Source of the DNA: Paenibacillus azoreducens
GTDB taxonomy: Bacteria > Bacillota > Bacilli > Paenibacillales > Paenibacillaceae
Assembly: GCF_021654775.1 (NCBI RefSeq)
Contig: NZ_AP025343.1
Coordinates: forward strand, 5,361,501-5,425,500
DNA: 64,000 bases
Direction of reading: 5' to 3'
The notes beneath the pieces were generated by a model that saw nothing but the letters and a program-made list of their open reading frames with translations, was not told where the DNA came from and did no database searches. The position numbers were made by a program, and so were the translations under genes. Position 1 is the first letter of the stretch; the number at the start of each line of letters is the position of its first letter. Shown in pieces: positions 50,218-59,493 of this stretch.

Positions 50218-51588
50218 CTACATATTTTCAGTTGTCTCTACTGATTTTTTTCTTGAGAAAAGCTTGACGATAATTGGAATGAGCACAAAGATAACCACCG
50301 CAACCGAAATTCCGATCGAGCCAAACTTATTCGCGATATTCCCCAAAATGATTCCGGATACGGCAAAATCGGCATCGGAGAACGTCGTGTTCGCAAATCC
50401 CAGATCTCCAAGCACAGGCATTAAGAATACCGGCAGGAACGTAATGATCAGACCGTTAACAAAAGAACCGATCGTTGCCCCCCGAACGCCGCCGTTGGCA
50501 TTGCCGAACACTCCGGCCGTCGCTCCCGTAAAAAAGTGCGGAACTACGCCTGGCAAAATGATGACCGAGCTTGTTAGAGCCAAAACGCCCATCCCTACGA
50601 TGCCGCCAAGAAAGCTGCAGAAAAATCCGATGATCACGGCGTTCGGAGCATACGGATATACAACCGGGCAATCTAATGCAGGTCTTGCGTTAGGAACAAT
50701 TTTCGTAGAAATCCCTTTAAACGCAGGCAGGATCTCGGCAAGCACCAGACGAACGCCCGACAGGATAATGAATACGCCCGCCGCAAAGGTTATCGCCTGT
50801 ATGACCGCATATACGAGGAAATTAAGGCCATCGCTCAAGTTCGTTTCTACGTAATGTTGACCCGACAATATCGCTACCAAGATATACAAGACGCTCATCG
50901 TCAAAGAGATCGTTACGGAACTGTCGCGCAAAAATCCCAGGCCTTTCGGAAAATTAATGTCTTCCGTTGATTTGGAGCCTTTGCCGACAAGCTTTGCCGT
51001 CCATGCCGACAAAACGTAACCCACTGTGCTGAAATGAGCGAACGCAACTTTATCGTCCCCTGTAATCTTGCGCATCGTCGGCTGCGCGAGTGCCGGAAAA
51101 ACCGTCATGATGAGACCGAGCGCCAATGAGCCGACTGCAATGAGCAGAAACCCCTGCAGCTTGGCAACCACCAAAATAACGCCGATCATGCAAGCCATAT
51201 AAAGCGTGTGGTGACCCGTCAAGAAAATGTATTTCAAATGGGTAAAGCGAGCGATCAAAATATTAACGATCATCCCGAAAAACATAATCAATGCCGTAGC
51301 TTCGCCATAATTGGTTAGCGCCATCGCTACTATGGCCTCGTTATTAGGAACGACACCGCTTACATTAAAAGCCGCCTCAAACATTTTTCCAAAGGGTTCA
51401 AGCGCCCCGACCAGAATTCCGGCGCCTGCGCCGATCACGATAAAACCAAGAAAGGATTTGGTCGTGCCTTTGATGATTTCGCTGACGGGCTTCTTCTGAA
51501 CGATGAGTCCGATGAATGCGATCAATGCGATCAAAACAGCGGGCTTGCTTAAAACATCCATGATAAACTTTAAAAGTTGTTGGCTCAT
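50218..51588 (-). CDS. PTS IIC, ascorbate (UlaA/SgaT) family
   Basis: 456 residues with 10-11 membrane helices. Family features: NYGEATALIMFFGMIVNIL, RFTHLKYIFLTGHHTLYMAC with the conserved HH pair, PTMRKITGDDKVAFAHFST and CPVVYPYAPNAVIIGFFCSF. UlaA-type IIC proteins carry L-ascorbate or related compounds. Here the neighbouring transketolase genes suggest a product that ends as a ketose phosphate; the true substrate is unknown. Confidence 0.93.
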   Translation of the reverse strand: MSQQLLKFIMDVLSKPAVLIALIAFIGLIVQKKPVSEIIKGTTKSFLGFIVIGAGAGILVGALEPFGKMFEAAFNVSGVVPNNEAIVAMALTNYGEATALIMFFGMIVNILIARFTHLKYIFLTGHHTLYMACMIGVILVVAKLQGFLLIAVGSLALGLIMTVFPALAQPTMRKITGDDKVAFAHFSTVGYVLSAWTAKLVGKGSKSTEDINFPKGLGFLRDSSVTISLTMSVLYILVAILSGQHYVETNLSDGLNFLVYAVIQAITFAAGVFIILSGVRLVLAEILPAFKGISTKIVPNARPALDCPVVYPYAPNAVIIGFFCSFLGGIVGMGVLALTSSVIILPGVVPHFFTGATAGVFGNANGGVRGATIGSFVNGLIITFLPVFLMPVLGDLGFANTTFSDADFAVSGIILGNIANKFGSIGISVAVVIFVLIPIIVKLFSRKKSVETTENM

Positions 51589-51611
51589 GTTTTTGTCCCC
51601 CTATCGTTTTT

Positions 51612-51893
51612 CTAAAGAACACCTTTCTCCGCAAGCGCCGCCATAATTTTGGTTTTCAGTTCATTTTTATCGAGAATATTGTTTAATACAACGACATCGC
51701 CCAGATGCCCTGCGCCTTCGGCTATATCGCGTCCGGCCACAAAAATATCCGCCATGTCCCTTGATGCCGAACCCAAGTCGGCATGCTCCACTTCCACTCC
51801 GGATACATTCATTTCTTTCAGCATTTCGATGATATTCATCTCGAGCATAAAGCTGCTTCCCAGACCCGAACCGCAAACCGCCATAATTTTCAT
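51612..51893 (-). CDS. PTS IIB, ascorbate/lactose-like
   Basis: 93 residues. The phosphorylated cysteine is in IMAVCGSGLGSSFMLEMNI, the P-loop-like motif of IIB proteins of the UlaB/GatB group; VEHADLGSASRDMADIF follows as expected. It passes phosphate from a IIA domain to the substrate in the IIC. No separate IIA gene is found in the operon. Confidence 0.93.
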   Translation of the reverse strand: MKIMAVCGSGLGSSFMLEMNIIEMLKEMNVSGVEVEHADLGSASRDMADIFVAGRDIAEGAGHLGDVVVLNNILDKNELKTKIMAALAEKGVL

Positions 51894-51909
51894 CGTTTGT
51901 TCTCTCCTT

Positions 51910-54048
51910 TTAATGGGTTGAATATTGATTTACCAGCTGCAATACCGGCGCCACCGAATCCGCTTCCAAAATGGCATCCACATTATGTTCTCCAGTGAGC
52001 AGCCGAGTCAGCTGGGCAACTGCCTTTAAATGCGCCTGTTTATCCACGGCAGCGAGAACGATAATTAAATTGGCGTCATGGCTGCCGTCTTCGGAAAAGG
52101 AAACCCCTTCCCGCAAACATAGGAGACTCATCCCCATTTGGAACACGCCTTGATCCGGCCTTGCATGGGGAATGGCAATCCTTGGCGCGATCACGACATA
52201 TGGGCCGAGCTCCAGCACATTGTCGATCATCGCCGTCACATAATCCCCGCTTACGTAACCCTTTTGCAATAATGGTTCAGCGGCTATTCGTATGGCCTCC
52301 TTCCAATCCCGCACGCGGGTTTCGAACTGAATCATTTCTGGGGTAATCAATTCGTTTAGCATAGGTTTTCTGTACTCCTTTATATTTTGTCGCTCGGTTT
52401 GAAAGTGCTGGGCGAGATCCTGGGTCAAGGCTTCCTCATTAAAGATGTCCGCATGCCGTTTAATCACATCCATTAGCGTTTTCACCGCATGTCCAGGCCT
52501 TCTCGCCTTCGTTTCCATGAGACTATTCACCTGATTGAGGAGCGCTTCTTTTTCCGCATCCGTAAGAATCGGACTGACAATAAAGACGCTGTGGTCCTTT
52601 TTCTCGATTGGAGCCGTTGACACGACAAAGTCCACATCATAATCGCCGGAATGATATTCCCGCAATGACACAACCGCGACGATATCCACTGCTGAAAGCA
52701 AATTTTCCAATTGCACCTGCAATATGCGAGAAGTAGAAATCCCGTTTCCGCATACGATCAAGGCTTTTTTGCGCGTTATGGGCTTGGAGCCTTCTCTTCT
52801 CATCCATCCGCCGAAATGCATCGCGATGTAAGCAATCTCCTTTTCGCTTATGCTTCTGCCAATGAAGTTTTCAAAATGATGAACGACTTTTTTCGTGATT
52901 TCAAAAATCTCGCTGTACTTTTCTTTGACGCTATCGGTTAAAGGATTTTCGACTTCGATGCCGTATTTAATGCGGTAATATGCCGGTTTTAAGTGAATGA
53001 GCATCTTTTCTTCGATTAATGGGCGTTCTTGAAAAAAAACGCAGGCAAATCGTTGAAAATCATCAACCATTCTTTGAATGATCCCTTTTAAATGCTGAAC
53101 ATCCGTATCGCTTTCCGGTCCATGGCTCATATAATTGACTTTGGAACCCAAGAGATTCATGGCAATGTAACACACTTCATCTTCCGGGAACGGCATGTGG
53201 AACATTTCTTCCAGTTCTTTGCTGATATTCATAGCTGCCTTATATTCAGCCGTTGACTTCAAAACGTCTTTTTCGTCTTGATCGATGACGATGTGCTCCC
53301 CCTGCAGCAGCCGTTTGCTGAAAATAATAAAACGCAAGGCCAGGCTGTGCAGCATTTCATCCGTCATTTGAATCCCAAGTTCTTGTTCGCATTTATCAAT
53401 GATCTGATAGATCATCGATAAATGTTCTTCCACAAAAGCGAGCGTCGGCTTTTCATAAACATTGCCGCCTTGATCCGGCCTTCCGTTTAGCAGCAATTGA
53501 ATCTCTGAGACAAGATGACTCCAACTATCCTTGGATAAAATTTGCGATAAATAGTGGATAAGCGCTTTCCGCTTGTCATTCTCGCTCCCTTCAATCAAGT
53601 ACCCCTCTTTACGATGAAATGAGACGATAAGACTGAAATTCTGCAATTCTTCCTTCAACTTATTTAGCTCGGTATTGGTCGTTCCGCGGCTTACGCCGAT
53701 TTTCTCCATGAGATCTTTTAAAAATACGGTATTTGTGCTTGTGATGAGATGGATGGCCAGCAGCGCCTTCCGTTCCTTCTCAGAGTAGTAATACTGCCAT
53801 GTATCCAGCATCTTGATCATCGCCGGAATCTTTTGTTTCGTTTCATCCGGTATATACAAACCTAAAGACCGAACATGCTCAACAGGATTTAATTGATGGT
53901 CCTCAAGCCAGTAATTGATTTTTTCGAGATCATAGTACACGGTCCGCCTCGATATATGGAGCTTTTCCGTGATTCTCTCGATTGGCGTATACGTTTCCGA
54001 ATTCATCAGTTGGGTCAGAATGCGCGTGCTGCGTTCATCCAAAGACAT
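51910..54048 (-). CDS. PRD-containing antiterminator-type regulator with IIB and IIA domains
   Basis: 712 residues; ATG close after AAAGGGGGGAT. Order: winged HTH (ERSTRILTQLMNSE, HISRRTVYYDLEKINYWL), second HTH-like, two PTS-regulation domains (RFIIFSKRLLQGE; EVCYIAMNLLGSK; EIAYIAMHFGGWMR with the histidines), a IIB-like domain (KALIVCGNGISTSRILQ) and a C-terminal IIA domain (VVIAPRIAIPHARPDQG with the phosphorylated His). This is the MtlR/LicR architecture of transcription activators. Since no free IIA gene exists, this IIA domain may also serve transport. Confidence 0.93.
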   Translation of the reverse strand: MSLDERSTRILTQLMNSETYTPIERITEKLHISRRTVYYDLEKINYWLEDHQLNPVEHVRSLGLYIPDETKQKIPAMIKMLDTWQYYYSEKERKALLAIHLITSTNTVFLKDLMEKIGVSRGTTNTELNKLKEELQNFSLIVSFHRKEGYLIEGSENDKRKALIHYLSQILSKDSWSHLVSEIQLLLNGRPDQGGNVYEKPTLAFVEEHLSMIYQIIDKCEQELGIQMTDEMLHSLALRFIIFSKRLLQGEHIVIDQDEKDVLKSTAEYKAAMNISKELEEMFHMPFPEDEVCYIAMNLLGSKVNYMSHGPESDTDVQHLKGIIQRMVDDFQRFACVFFQERPLIEEKMLIHLKPAYYRIKYGIEVENPLTDSVKEKYSEIFEITKKVVHHFENFIGRSISEKEIAYIAMHFGGWMRREGSKPITRKKALIVCGNGISTSRILQVQLENLLSAVDIVAVVSLREYHSGDYDVDFVVSTAPIEKKDHSVFIVSPILTDAEKEALLNQVNSLMETKARRPGHAVKTLMDVIKRHADIFNEEALTQDLAQHFQTERQNIKEYRKPMLNELITPEMIQFETRVRDWKEAIRIAAEPLLQKGYVSGDYVTAMIDNVLELGPYVVIAPRIAIPHARPDQGVFQMGMSLLCLREGVSFSEDGSHDANLIIVLAAVDKQAHLKAVAQLTRLLTGEHNVDAILEADSVAPVLQLVNQYSTH

Positions 54049-54240
54049 CTCTATCCCCCCTTTAAGTTGATGAAGAATACGAAATGTGAAATACATTTTG
54101 TGCAAAAATTATACCCTGATGTGTTATCGATTTCTTTTGCTTGCATCTAATTTACACCGTAATCGCCGGCAATGTAAGGGGTTTCAGCGTTCAAAGTATG
54201 TACGTAGATTCGTGCAAATTTTGGAACATTCGTAAAAGCT
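54049..54240. other. Upstream region of the PTS operon
   Basis: Contains a TATAAT on the minus strand (54108-54113), a possible -10, but no good -35. No other feature recognised. Confidence 0.4.
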
Positions 54241-54564
54241 TTAGATTCGGGTGTGATAACATGCAAAAAAGAGCAGGCCGCGAGCTAACGCGGGCCTGCC
54301 CCTTTTGTAATTGATGCGCCTCACGGCGCTGCATTTCCATTGGCGATGCCGCCACAGCCGATAATTCGCAGCGTTCGCAAGCTTTTGCAAATACTGGACC
54401 TGATCGACTCCGCCTCTCATCGCCCAATATGTGTCCAACTCCACTTTGACGATCACCGCCATATCTTCCGGAACCCGGAGTCCCGCCTTATGAATCGCAT
54501 TAATGCAGCCGATGCCCATATTATCGCTCATGCAGAAAATACCCGATGGCGGCTCAGGCAGCAT
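54241..54564 (-). pseudogene. Relic joining a LacI fragment to an isomerase fragment
   Basis: An open frame of 107 codons. Residues 1-38 (PSGIFCMSDNMGIGCINAI, HKAGLRVPEDMAV) match the effector-binding end of LacI-family repressors. From residue 39 VKVELDTYWAMRGGVDQVQY resembles the metal-binding part of sugar-phosphate isomerase/epimerase proteins. The remainder is unlike either. The frame lacks the DNA-binding domain and an adequate ribosome site and looks like the scar of a deletion that joined two genes. Assignments are by eye. Confidence 0.5.
54268..54308 (-). terminator. Terminator of the relic region
   Basis: GGGCAGGCCCGCG and CGCGGCCTGCTC on the minus strand, followed by TTTTTTGC. Probably the terminator of the lost operon. 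Confidence 0.75.
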
Positions 54565-54693
54565 GCCTGAACAAGAGCAGCGAGAAGAATGATGGCGGCC
54601 GGTATCCGGGGTTGCCTTCGCGGTTACGTGCTTGGAACTCTGCTATTCGCGAAACATCGATGTTGATATAACCCGTCACATGAATACGTCACG

Positions 54694-56907
54694 CTAATTC
54701 CGGATGCCTATATCGTTAAGCAATACAGTGCCTTTTTCCGTCAGGTTAAATTCAAAAACGATTGCCGCCAATTGCTCCGGTTCGAATTTGGGATTAACCC
54801 GCTGAAATTCGCCCAGGCGGAATCCGTAGCTCTGGAACGCGGGTTCCTTTGTCGGCATGGCGGACGAGAACGGGGCTTTTAATATTTTCCCCTCGATCAT
54901 CGGCAAAAGCGGTGCGACGCTGCTCAGCGGAAGACTAGCTTCGTTGCCTTTCTTGTCTGCAACCTTGACCGTCAGATCAATCCGGGCAGCCAGCTCCTGT
55001 TCTTTCCGTGAATCCTCCGCGTCAGCCAATGAAAATACGATGGAGCTGTTTGCTTCCGCTTTGATTCCTTGTGGCGGGAGGGTAACAGTATATGAAGGGC
55101 TTCCCTGTTTCTTCGTCCGGTCCCAGCCAAGACGAACCGCGCTGATATCAGCTAAAGCATGCTTTTGCTTGATTTTCTCCTCTTTCCATTCCAGAAGACG
55201 CTGACCCTTCAGCTTCCCGCCCGGAATCGTTGTGCTCTCCGGATCAGTATCATCGTCAAAGGAACTGATCAAAGTCGTTTGCGAATCGAGGTAATTCGTC
55301 ACGTATATCGTTTCCGGAAGCCATTTCCGGGCATAGCCGATATCCTGAAATATCCGCTGGTATTCGTTTTTCTTTTTTAACGTCGCATCAAGGAATGAAG
55401 AGATCAGGACTTTGGCCGCCTGCTGCTGCTCAGCTTCGGACATCAGCTGTTTTGTGTTGTACACTTTATTTCCAGGTCCAACCGTATCTTTTCGCCCCCA
55501 TACGCTGTTAAACTGGCCGTGATTGGCCCCGTAAATATAGACCGCTGCTTTAAATCGGTCATCCCCCTGAGTAAAATCGATCCGCTGATACTGGTTGGAA
55601 GCCGCAAAGGAATCGACGTCCATATCATGCGCACCGTGTACAGCCAAATAATTCATGTCCCGAAGCTCGATCGGCTGTCCGGCAGGTTTGTATTGCTGGT
55701 CCGTCCCTCCGATCGCAATCAGGGAACCAATATTGAAATGATAGTCGAACTTGATATTGCCGTCCTCTGGATAAGCATTCAGGCGATTATACGCCGCGGC
55801 GATGGCTATCGCCTCCGCTCCCCGGGAATGGCCGATTAATGCGATATTGTTCATATCGACTTTGCCTCTGAACGGTCCCCCCGCCTGCTTGCTCCATGCC
55901 TCCCATGTTTTCAAATGCTCCAGCATCAGCAATCCTCTGGCGGGATTCTCGTTCTTCAGCACATTTAATATGAGCAAATCATCGAACGGGGACGTGTTCA
56001 GAAAGTTTTCATCGATGGATACAAAAATATATCCGCGGCTTGCGAGCAATCTGCCAAGATATTCATATCCCGGATCGGAATATTCAGTCATCAGATGATT
56101 CCCGTGAACGGCAATCACAAGCGGAAAAGGCCCCTCGCCATCGGGATACCAGACCAGCCCGTTTAATGGCATTGCATCCGGCCCAAAACCCAATGTTGAT
56201 GTTCTTGTCGCCGACCAATTTTCCACAAAAGCCGAGCCGTCAACCGTTTTCGTGACCAATGATCCGCTTTGATTAAAGGAGGATCGGTAGTTGCCGGGAC
56301 TGCCGTACACTAACGTCTTCACCTTGAATTTTCCCTCTGCAGCAGGATCCTGAAGTCCGGCCCGAAACTTTTCCGCAGGAGCAAGCTCTTGTAAATTGAC
56401 TGCGGACGCGTTAAACCCACTATCGCTTGCCAGCCAGAAACCGCCTGCGCTCAAGCCTGTGACGGTAGCTGCCGCTGTGACCATCGCCGTAACCTTTTTC
56501 GCTTTCGATACATCTTTGTATCCCCCTTTCGCCCATTTGTAGATAAGGCAACCAAGAATAGAAAATAAAAGGATGATGACTCCAATCACCATTCCTGCAA
56601 CCTGAGGCGGTACGATAAAACAGAATAACAAACAAAGCGCAGAACCTGCACACAACCCCATATAGCGGCTGGGGACCTTTTTCAGAAAATGGGCCGCCAA
56701 CGCCACGATACCGCATATCAACACTCCTGCCGCGATATACAGCACGGCTCCTACCATCATATCCACTGCGCCATGGGAGCCGAGCATGTAGTAGGCTTGC
56801 ACGATGCATAAGCATACCGTAACCGCAGCCAACCCGATCGAAGCCCCTTTCCATCCGGCAGACATCGGCTTAACGAAACTTTTGATTTTTTTCCGTATCT
56901 TCTCCAT
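54694..56907 (-). CDS. Membrane-anchored alpha/beta hydrolase
   Basis: 737 residues from an ATG behind GAGGGATAGG. The first ~165 residues hold five hydrophobic helices (ASIGLAAVTVCLCIVQAYYM to AMVTAAATVTGLSAGGFWLA), then a large extracellular alpha/beta hydrolase domain: FPLVIAVHGNHLMTEYSD, nucleophile elbow IALIGHSRGAEAIAIA, and a probable Asp/His pair in HGAHDMDVDSF and IYGANHGQFNSV. A beta-rich C-terminal domain of ~200 residues follows. The pattern GHSRGG in place of GHSMG is typical of chlorophyllase/PAF-acetylhydrolase-like families. Substrate unknown. Divergent from the two-component system. Confidence 0.82.
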   Translation of the reverse strand: MEKIRKKIKSFVKPMSAGWKGASIGLAAVTVCLCIVQAYYMLGSHGAVDMMVGAVLYIAAGVLICGIVALAAHFLKKVPSRYMGLCAGSALCLLFCFIVPPQVAGMVIGVIILLFSILGCLIYKWAKGGYKDVSKAKKVTAMVTAAATVTGLSAGGFWLASDSGFNASAVNLQELAPAEKFRAGLQDPAAEGKFKVKTLVYGSPGNYRSSFNQSGSLVTKTVDGSAFVENWSATRTSTLGFGPDAMPLNGLVWYPDGEGPFPLVIAVHGNHLMTEYSDPGYEYLGRLLASRGYIFVSIDENFLNTSPFDDLLILNVLKNENPARGLLMLEHLKTWEAWSKQAGGPFRGKVDMNNIALIGHSRGAEAIAIAAAYNRLNAYPEDGNIKFDYHFNIGSLIAIGGTDQQYKPAGQPIELRDMNYLAVHGAHDMDVDSFAASNQYQRIDFTQGDDRFKAAVYIYGANHGQFNSVWGRKDTVGPGNKVYNTKQLMSEAEQQQAAKVLISSFLDATLKKKNEYQRIFQDIGYARKWLPETIYVTNYLDSQTTLISSFDDDTDPESTTIPGGKLKGQRLLEWKEEKIKQKHALADISAVRLGWDRTKKQGSPSYTVTLPPQGIKAEANSSIVFSLADAEDSRKEQELAARIDLTVKVADKKGNEASLPLSSVAPLLPMIEGKILKAPFSSAMPTKEPAFQSYGFRLGEFQRVNPKFEPEQLAAIVFEFNLTEKGTVLLNDIGIRN

Positions 56908-57107
56908 CCTATCCCTCTTTTGCATATATGTTTTTTTGCCGGCAATGATCGGTATGTTATGGCCAACCGAATAGCTATATCTTACTAAGCCACTCTTTCT
57001 CCAGGCTTTGGCTAACCTTACAATAACCTTACAGCCGATTCGTTAAGAAGGACTTCTCAAGATCAAGGCGAATAATCCCTAACATCAGGCTGACAGGAGG
57101 GAAATTT

Positions 57108-57830
57108 GTGCATAAAACTGTTTTGATCGCCGATGACGAGCCGGATATAGTCAATCTGCTCAAACTCTATTTGGAAACGGAAGGTTTATCCGTCCGGGAA
57201 GCGTGGGATGGCAAGGCGGCGATGGAGATTTTGCGGAGCGAACATATCGATCTGGCTATCGTGGACATTATGATGCCGGAACTGAATGGATACCAATTAA
57301 TCAAGATAGTCCGGAAAGAGTTAAAACTGCCGATCATCATTATTTCCGCCAAAAATCAGGATGCGGATAAAATTGTCGGACTCGGGCTAGGGGCCGATGA
57401 TTTTATTACAAAACCGTTCAGTCCGCTGGAGGTCGTAGCACGCGTGCAAGCCCAACTGCGGCGAACATATGAATTCAATGATCATCCGGCTGCCGAAGAA
57501 ACCCCGTTTACGCGCGTCGGCGCTTTTGAGCTTGATCATCATTCCTGCGTTCTCTACAAGCGAGGCGAACAAGTCGCGCTGAGCGCAAATGAATACAAAC
57601 TGTTAAGGCTGCTGATGGATTCACCGGGCCGCATTTTTACGAAAAAGCAAATTTTCGAGCATGTATGGTCCGAGCCGTATATCGCCGACGACAACACCGT
57701 TATGGTGCAAATCAGCAGACTGCGGGAAAAAATCGAGGACCAGCCGAGAAATCCGGTTTATCTCAAAACGATCCGGGGACTCGGTTACCGGTTTGCAAAA
57801 GAGGAAGAATGCCGTGACTCATCGCAATAA
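57108..57830 (+). CDS. Response regulator, OmpR/PhoB type
   Basis: 240 residues from a GTG behind CAGGAGGG. Receiver domain: acidic pair DDEPD, phosphorylated Asp in LAIVDIMMPELNGY, SAKNQD (the Thr/Ser position) and the Lys of ITKPFSP. C-terminal winged helix binding DNA: LSANEYKLLRLLMDSPGR, WSEPYIADDNTVMVQISRLR, IRGLGYRF. The kinase gene starts before its stop codon (17-base overlap). Target genes unknown; the divergent hydrolase is a natural candidate. Confidence 0.96.
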   Translation: MHKTVLIADDEPDIVNLLKLYLETEGLSVREAWDGKAAMEILRSEHIDLAIVDIMMPELNGYQLIKIVRKELKLPIIIISAKNQDADKIVGLGLGADDFITKPFSPLEVVARVQAQLRRTYEFNDHPAAEETPFTRVGAFELDHHSCVLYKRGEQVALSANEYKLLRLLMDSPGRIFTKKQIFEHVWSEPYIADDNTVMVQISRLREKIEDQPRNPVYLKTIRGLGYRFAKEEECRDSSQ

Positions 57831-59235
57831 GCTGTTTAATCTGCTGATCAAAAATTATGTTTTTTTCTCATTTACGTTGGGATTGATCATGTTCGGACTG
57901 CTTGGCTGGCTCGCTTACCAGCTGGACCGGGACATCAACAGCCCAAGGCTGGAAAATCTGACCGCAAGCGAGATTGTCCGGGCGGACTTTCAAGAGATTT
58001 CCTCAGAGGCTATTCAGGCGTTGGGCGGTTGGGTGGAAATCCTGAATGAAGAGTTGAAGGTCGTGTATGTCCAAGGCAAAAAACTTGACCGGATGACAGC
58101 CTATACGGAGAAGGATCTAAACGCCCTCTTATCCGACCTAAAGGATAAACCGTATATGGCCTCATTCGCTCCTTTTACGACGGATGACGGAAGAACGTTC
58201 CATGCCCTTGTCAAAATTCCCGCTCAATATATCGGGGCCAAATATGAACTTAAGGATTTGAATAATGGACAAAATGAGATGTTTATCAAAATCATGCTGC
58301 AAACGCTGGTTATATTCATCATTCTGTTCACCCTCAACGTTTATTTGTACAGCCGTTGGACAGCCGCCAAAATCACCAACCCGCTCGGCGCCGTGGCGGA
58401 AGCCATCAAAAACGTGGCAAACGGCCGCTACCATAAAAGGCTAAACATTAAAGCAAACCATGAAATCGCGCAAATTCAGGATCATTTTAATGTGATGGCA
58501 GACAGGCTGCAGAAGACGGAACAGGAGAAAAAAAGACTCGAGGCCAATAAACAGCGCATGCTGGTCGATATTTCGCATGATCTGAAAACGCCGATCACCA
58601 CGATTCACGGTTATGTGGAGGCTTTGCAGCTGGGGCTGATTCATGACGAGGAAAAGAGACAGAAAACGCTGGACCTGATTCAGGATAAAACCAAGCTGGT
58701 AACGTCATTGATCGAAGATGTATTCGAGCTCTCCAAGCTGGAGCTTGCGGATTATCCAATGGTCACCGAAGTGTCGGACATTGCGGAATCTTTGCGCGAA
58801 ATCGCCGCCGAATGGTACGGCCCCTTTGAGGATAAGGAGATTATTTTCGAATATTCCATTCCCGAGCATGTAATAAACATGCCTTTCAACATGAAATTGA
58901 TATACCGGGCGATATCCAATCTGCTGTCCAATGCATTGAAATACAATCCGGCAGGTACCCGCGTATCCCTTGAATTGCTGGAGACAAGCGATGAGATCGA
59001 AATCATCGTCGCCGATAACGGCATCGGCATCGCGGAAGATTTGCAGGATAAAATTTTCGATGCCTTCGTCCGCGGAGACCAATCCAGAAGAAGCGATGGA
59101 GGAAGCGGGCTTGGCCTGACGATTGCCAAACATATTATTGAGAAGCACCGGGGACGGATCTGCCTGGACGCCGGACAAGACAGTACCCCCAGCCGCAGCG
59201 GCACGATGTTCCGAATCACGCTTCCCAAAAAATGA
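57814..59235 (+). CDS. Sensor histidine kinase
   Basis: 473 residues from a GTG 6 bases after AGAGGAAG, overlapping the regulator gene. One membrane helix (NYVFFSFTLGLIMFGLLGWL), an extracellular sensing region of ~150 residues, a second helix (MLQTLVIFIILFTLNVYLY), HAMP linker, HisKA box LVDISHDLKTPITTIHGY, and ATPase domain with N box NLLSNALKYN, G1 VADNGIGI and G2 GGSGLGLTIAKHI. The membrane signal is not known. The motifs are complete, so it should be active. Confidence 0.95.
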   Translation: MTHRNKLFNLLIKNYVFFSFTLGLIMFGLLGWLAYQLDRDINSPRLENLTASEIVRADFQEISSEAIQALGGWVEILNEELKVVYVQGKKLDRMTAYTEKDLNALLSDLKDKPYMASFAPFTTDDGRTFHALVKIPAQYIGAKYELKDLNNGQNEMFIKIMLQTLVIFIILFTLNVYLYSRWTAAKITNPLGAVAEAIKNVANGRYHKRLNIKANHEIAQIQDHFNVMADRLQKTEQEKKRLEANKQRMLVDISHDLKTPITTIHGYVEALQLGLIHDEEKRQKTLDLIQDKTKLVTSLIEDVFELSKLELADYPMVTEVSDIAESLREIAAEWYGPFEDKEIIFEYSIPEHVINMPFNMKLIYRAISNLLSNALKYNPAGTRVSLELLETSDEIEIIVADNGIGIAEDLQDKIFDAFVRGDQSRRSDGGSGLGLTIAKHIIEKHRGRICLDAGQDSTPSRSGTMFRITLPKK

Positions 59236-59270
59236 ACATCGTCATGATCTCAGAGCAAAAATCATTTTAA

Positions 59271-59288
59271 TTGTGAAATATTTCACTA
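59271..59288 (+). promoter_or_regulatory. Rex- or Fnr-type operator
   Basis: TTGTGAAATATTTCACTA differs by one base from the Rex pattern TTGTGAAWWWWTTCACAA and also resembles the Fnr/CRP pattern TGTGA-N6-TCACA with one mismatch. It lies between a possible -35 (TTTTAA, 59266-59271) and -10 (TATAAA, about 59286) of the reductase gene, which would block RNA polymerase when bound. Confidence 0.6.
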
Positions 59289-59493
59289 TAAATGAGTTGG
59301 CGGTATATTAAAATGAAATGGACCTAAAGAAGCTAAAGATGCAGACTGGGGAGGCGACCGTTGTTTGAAGTTGGAAGAATAAAGGTGACGCATGGCCTTC
59401 TTTCACTTCTCATTTACCGCTGCTCTCTCCTTTTTTCATTGGGCTCTTTATGTTCATCACAACATAGATATAGCAAATTGGAGGGGTTAAAAA

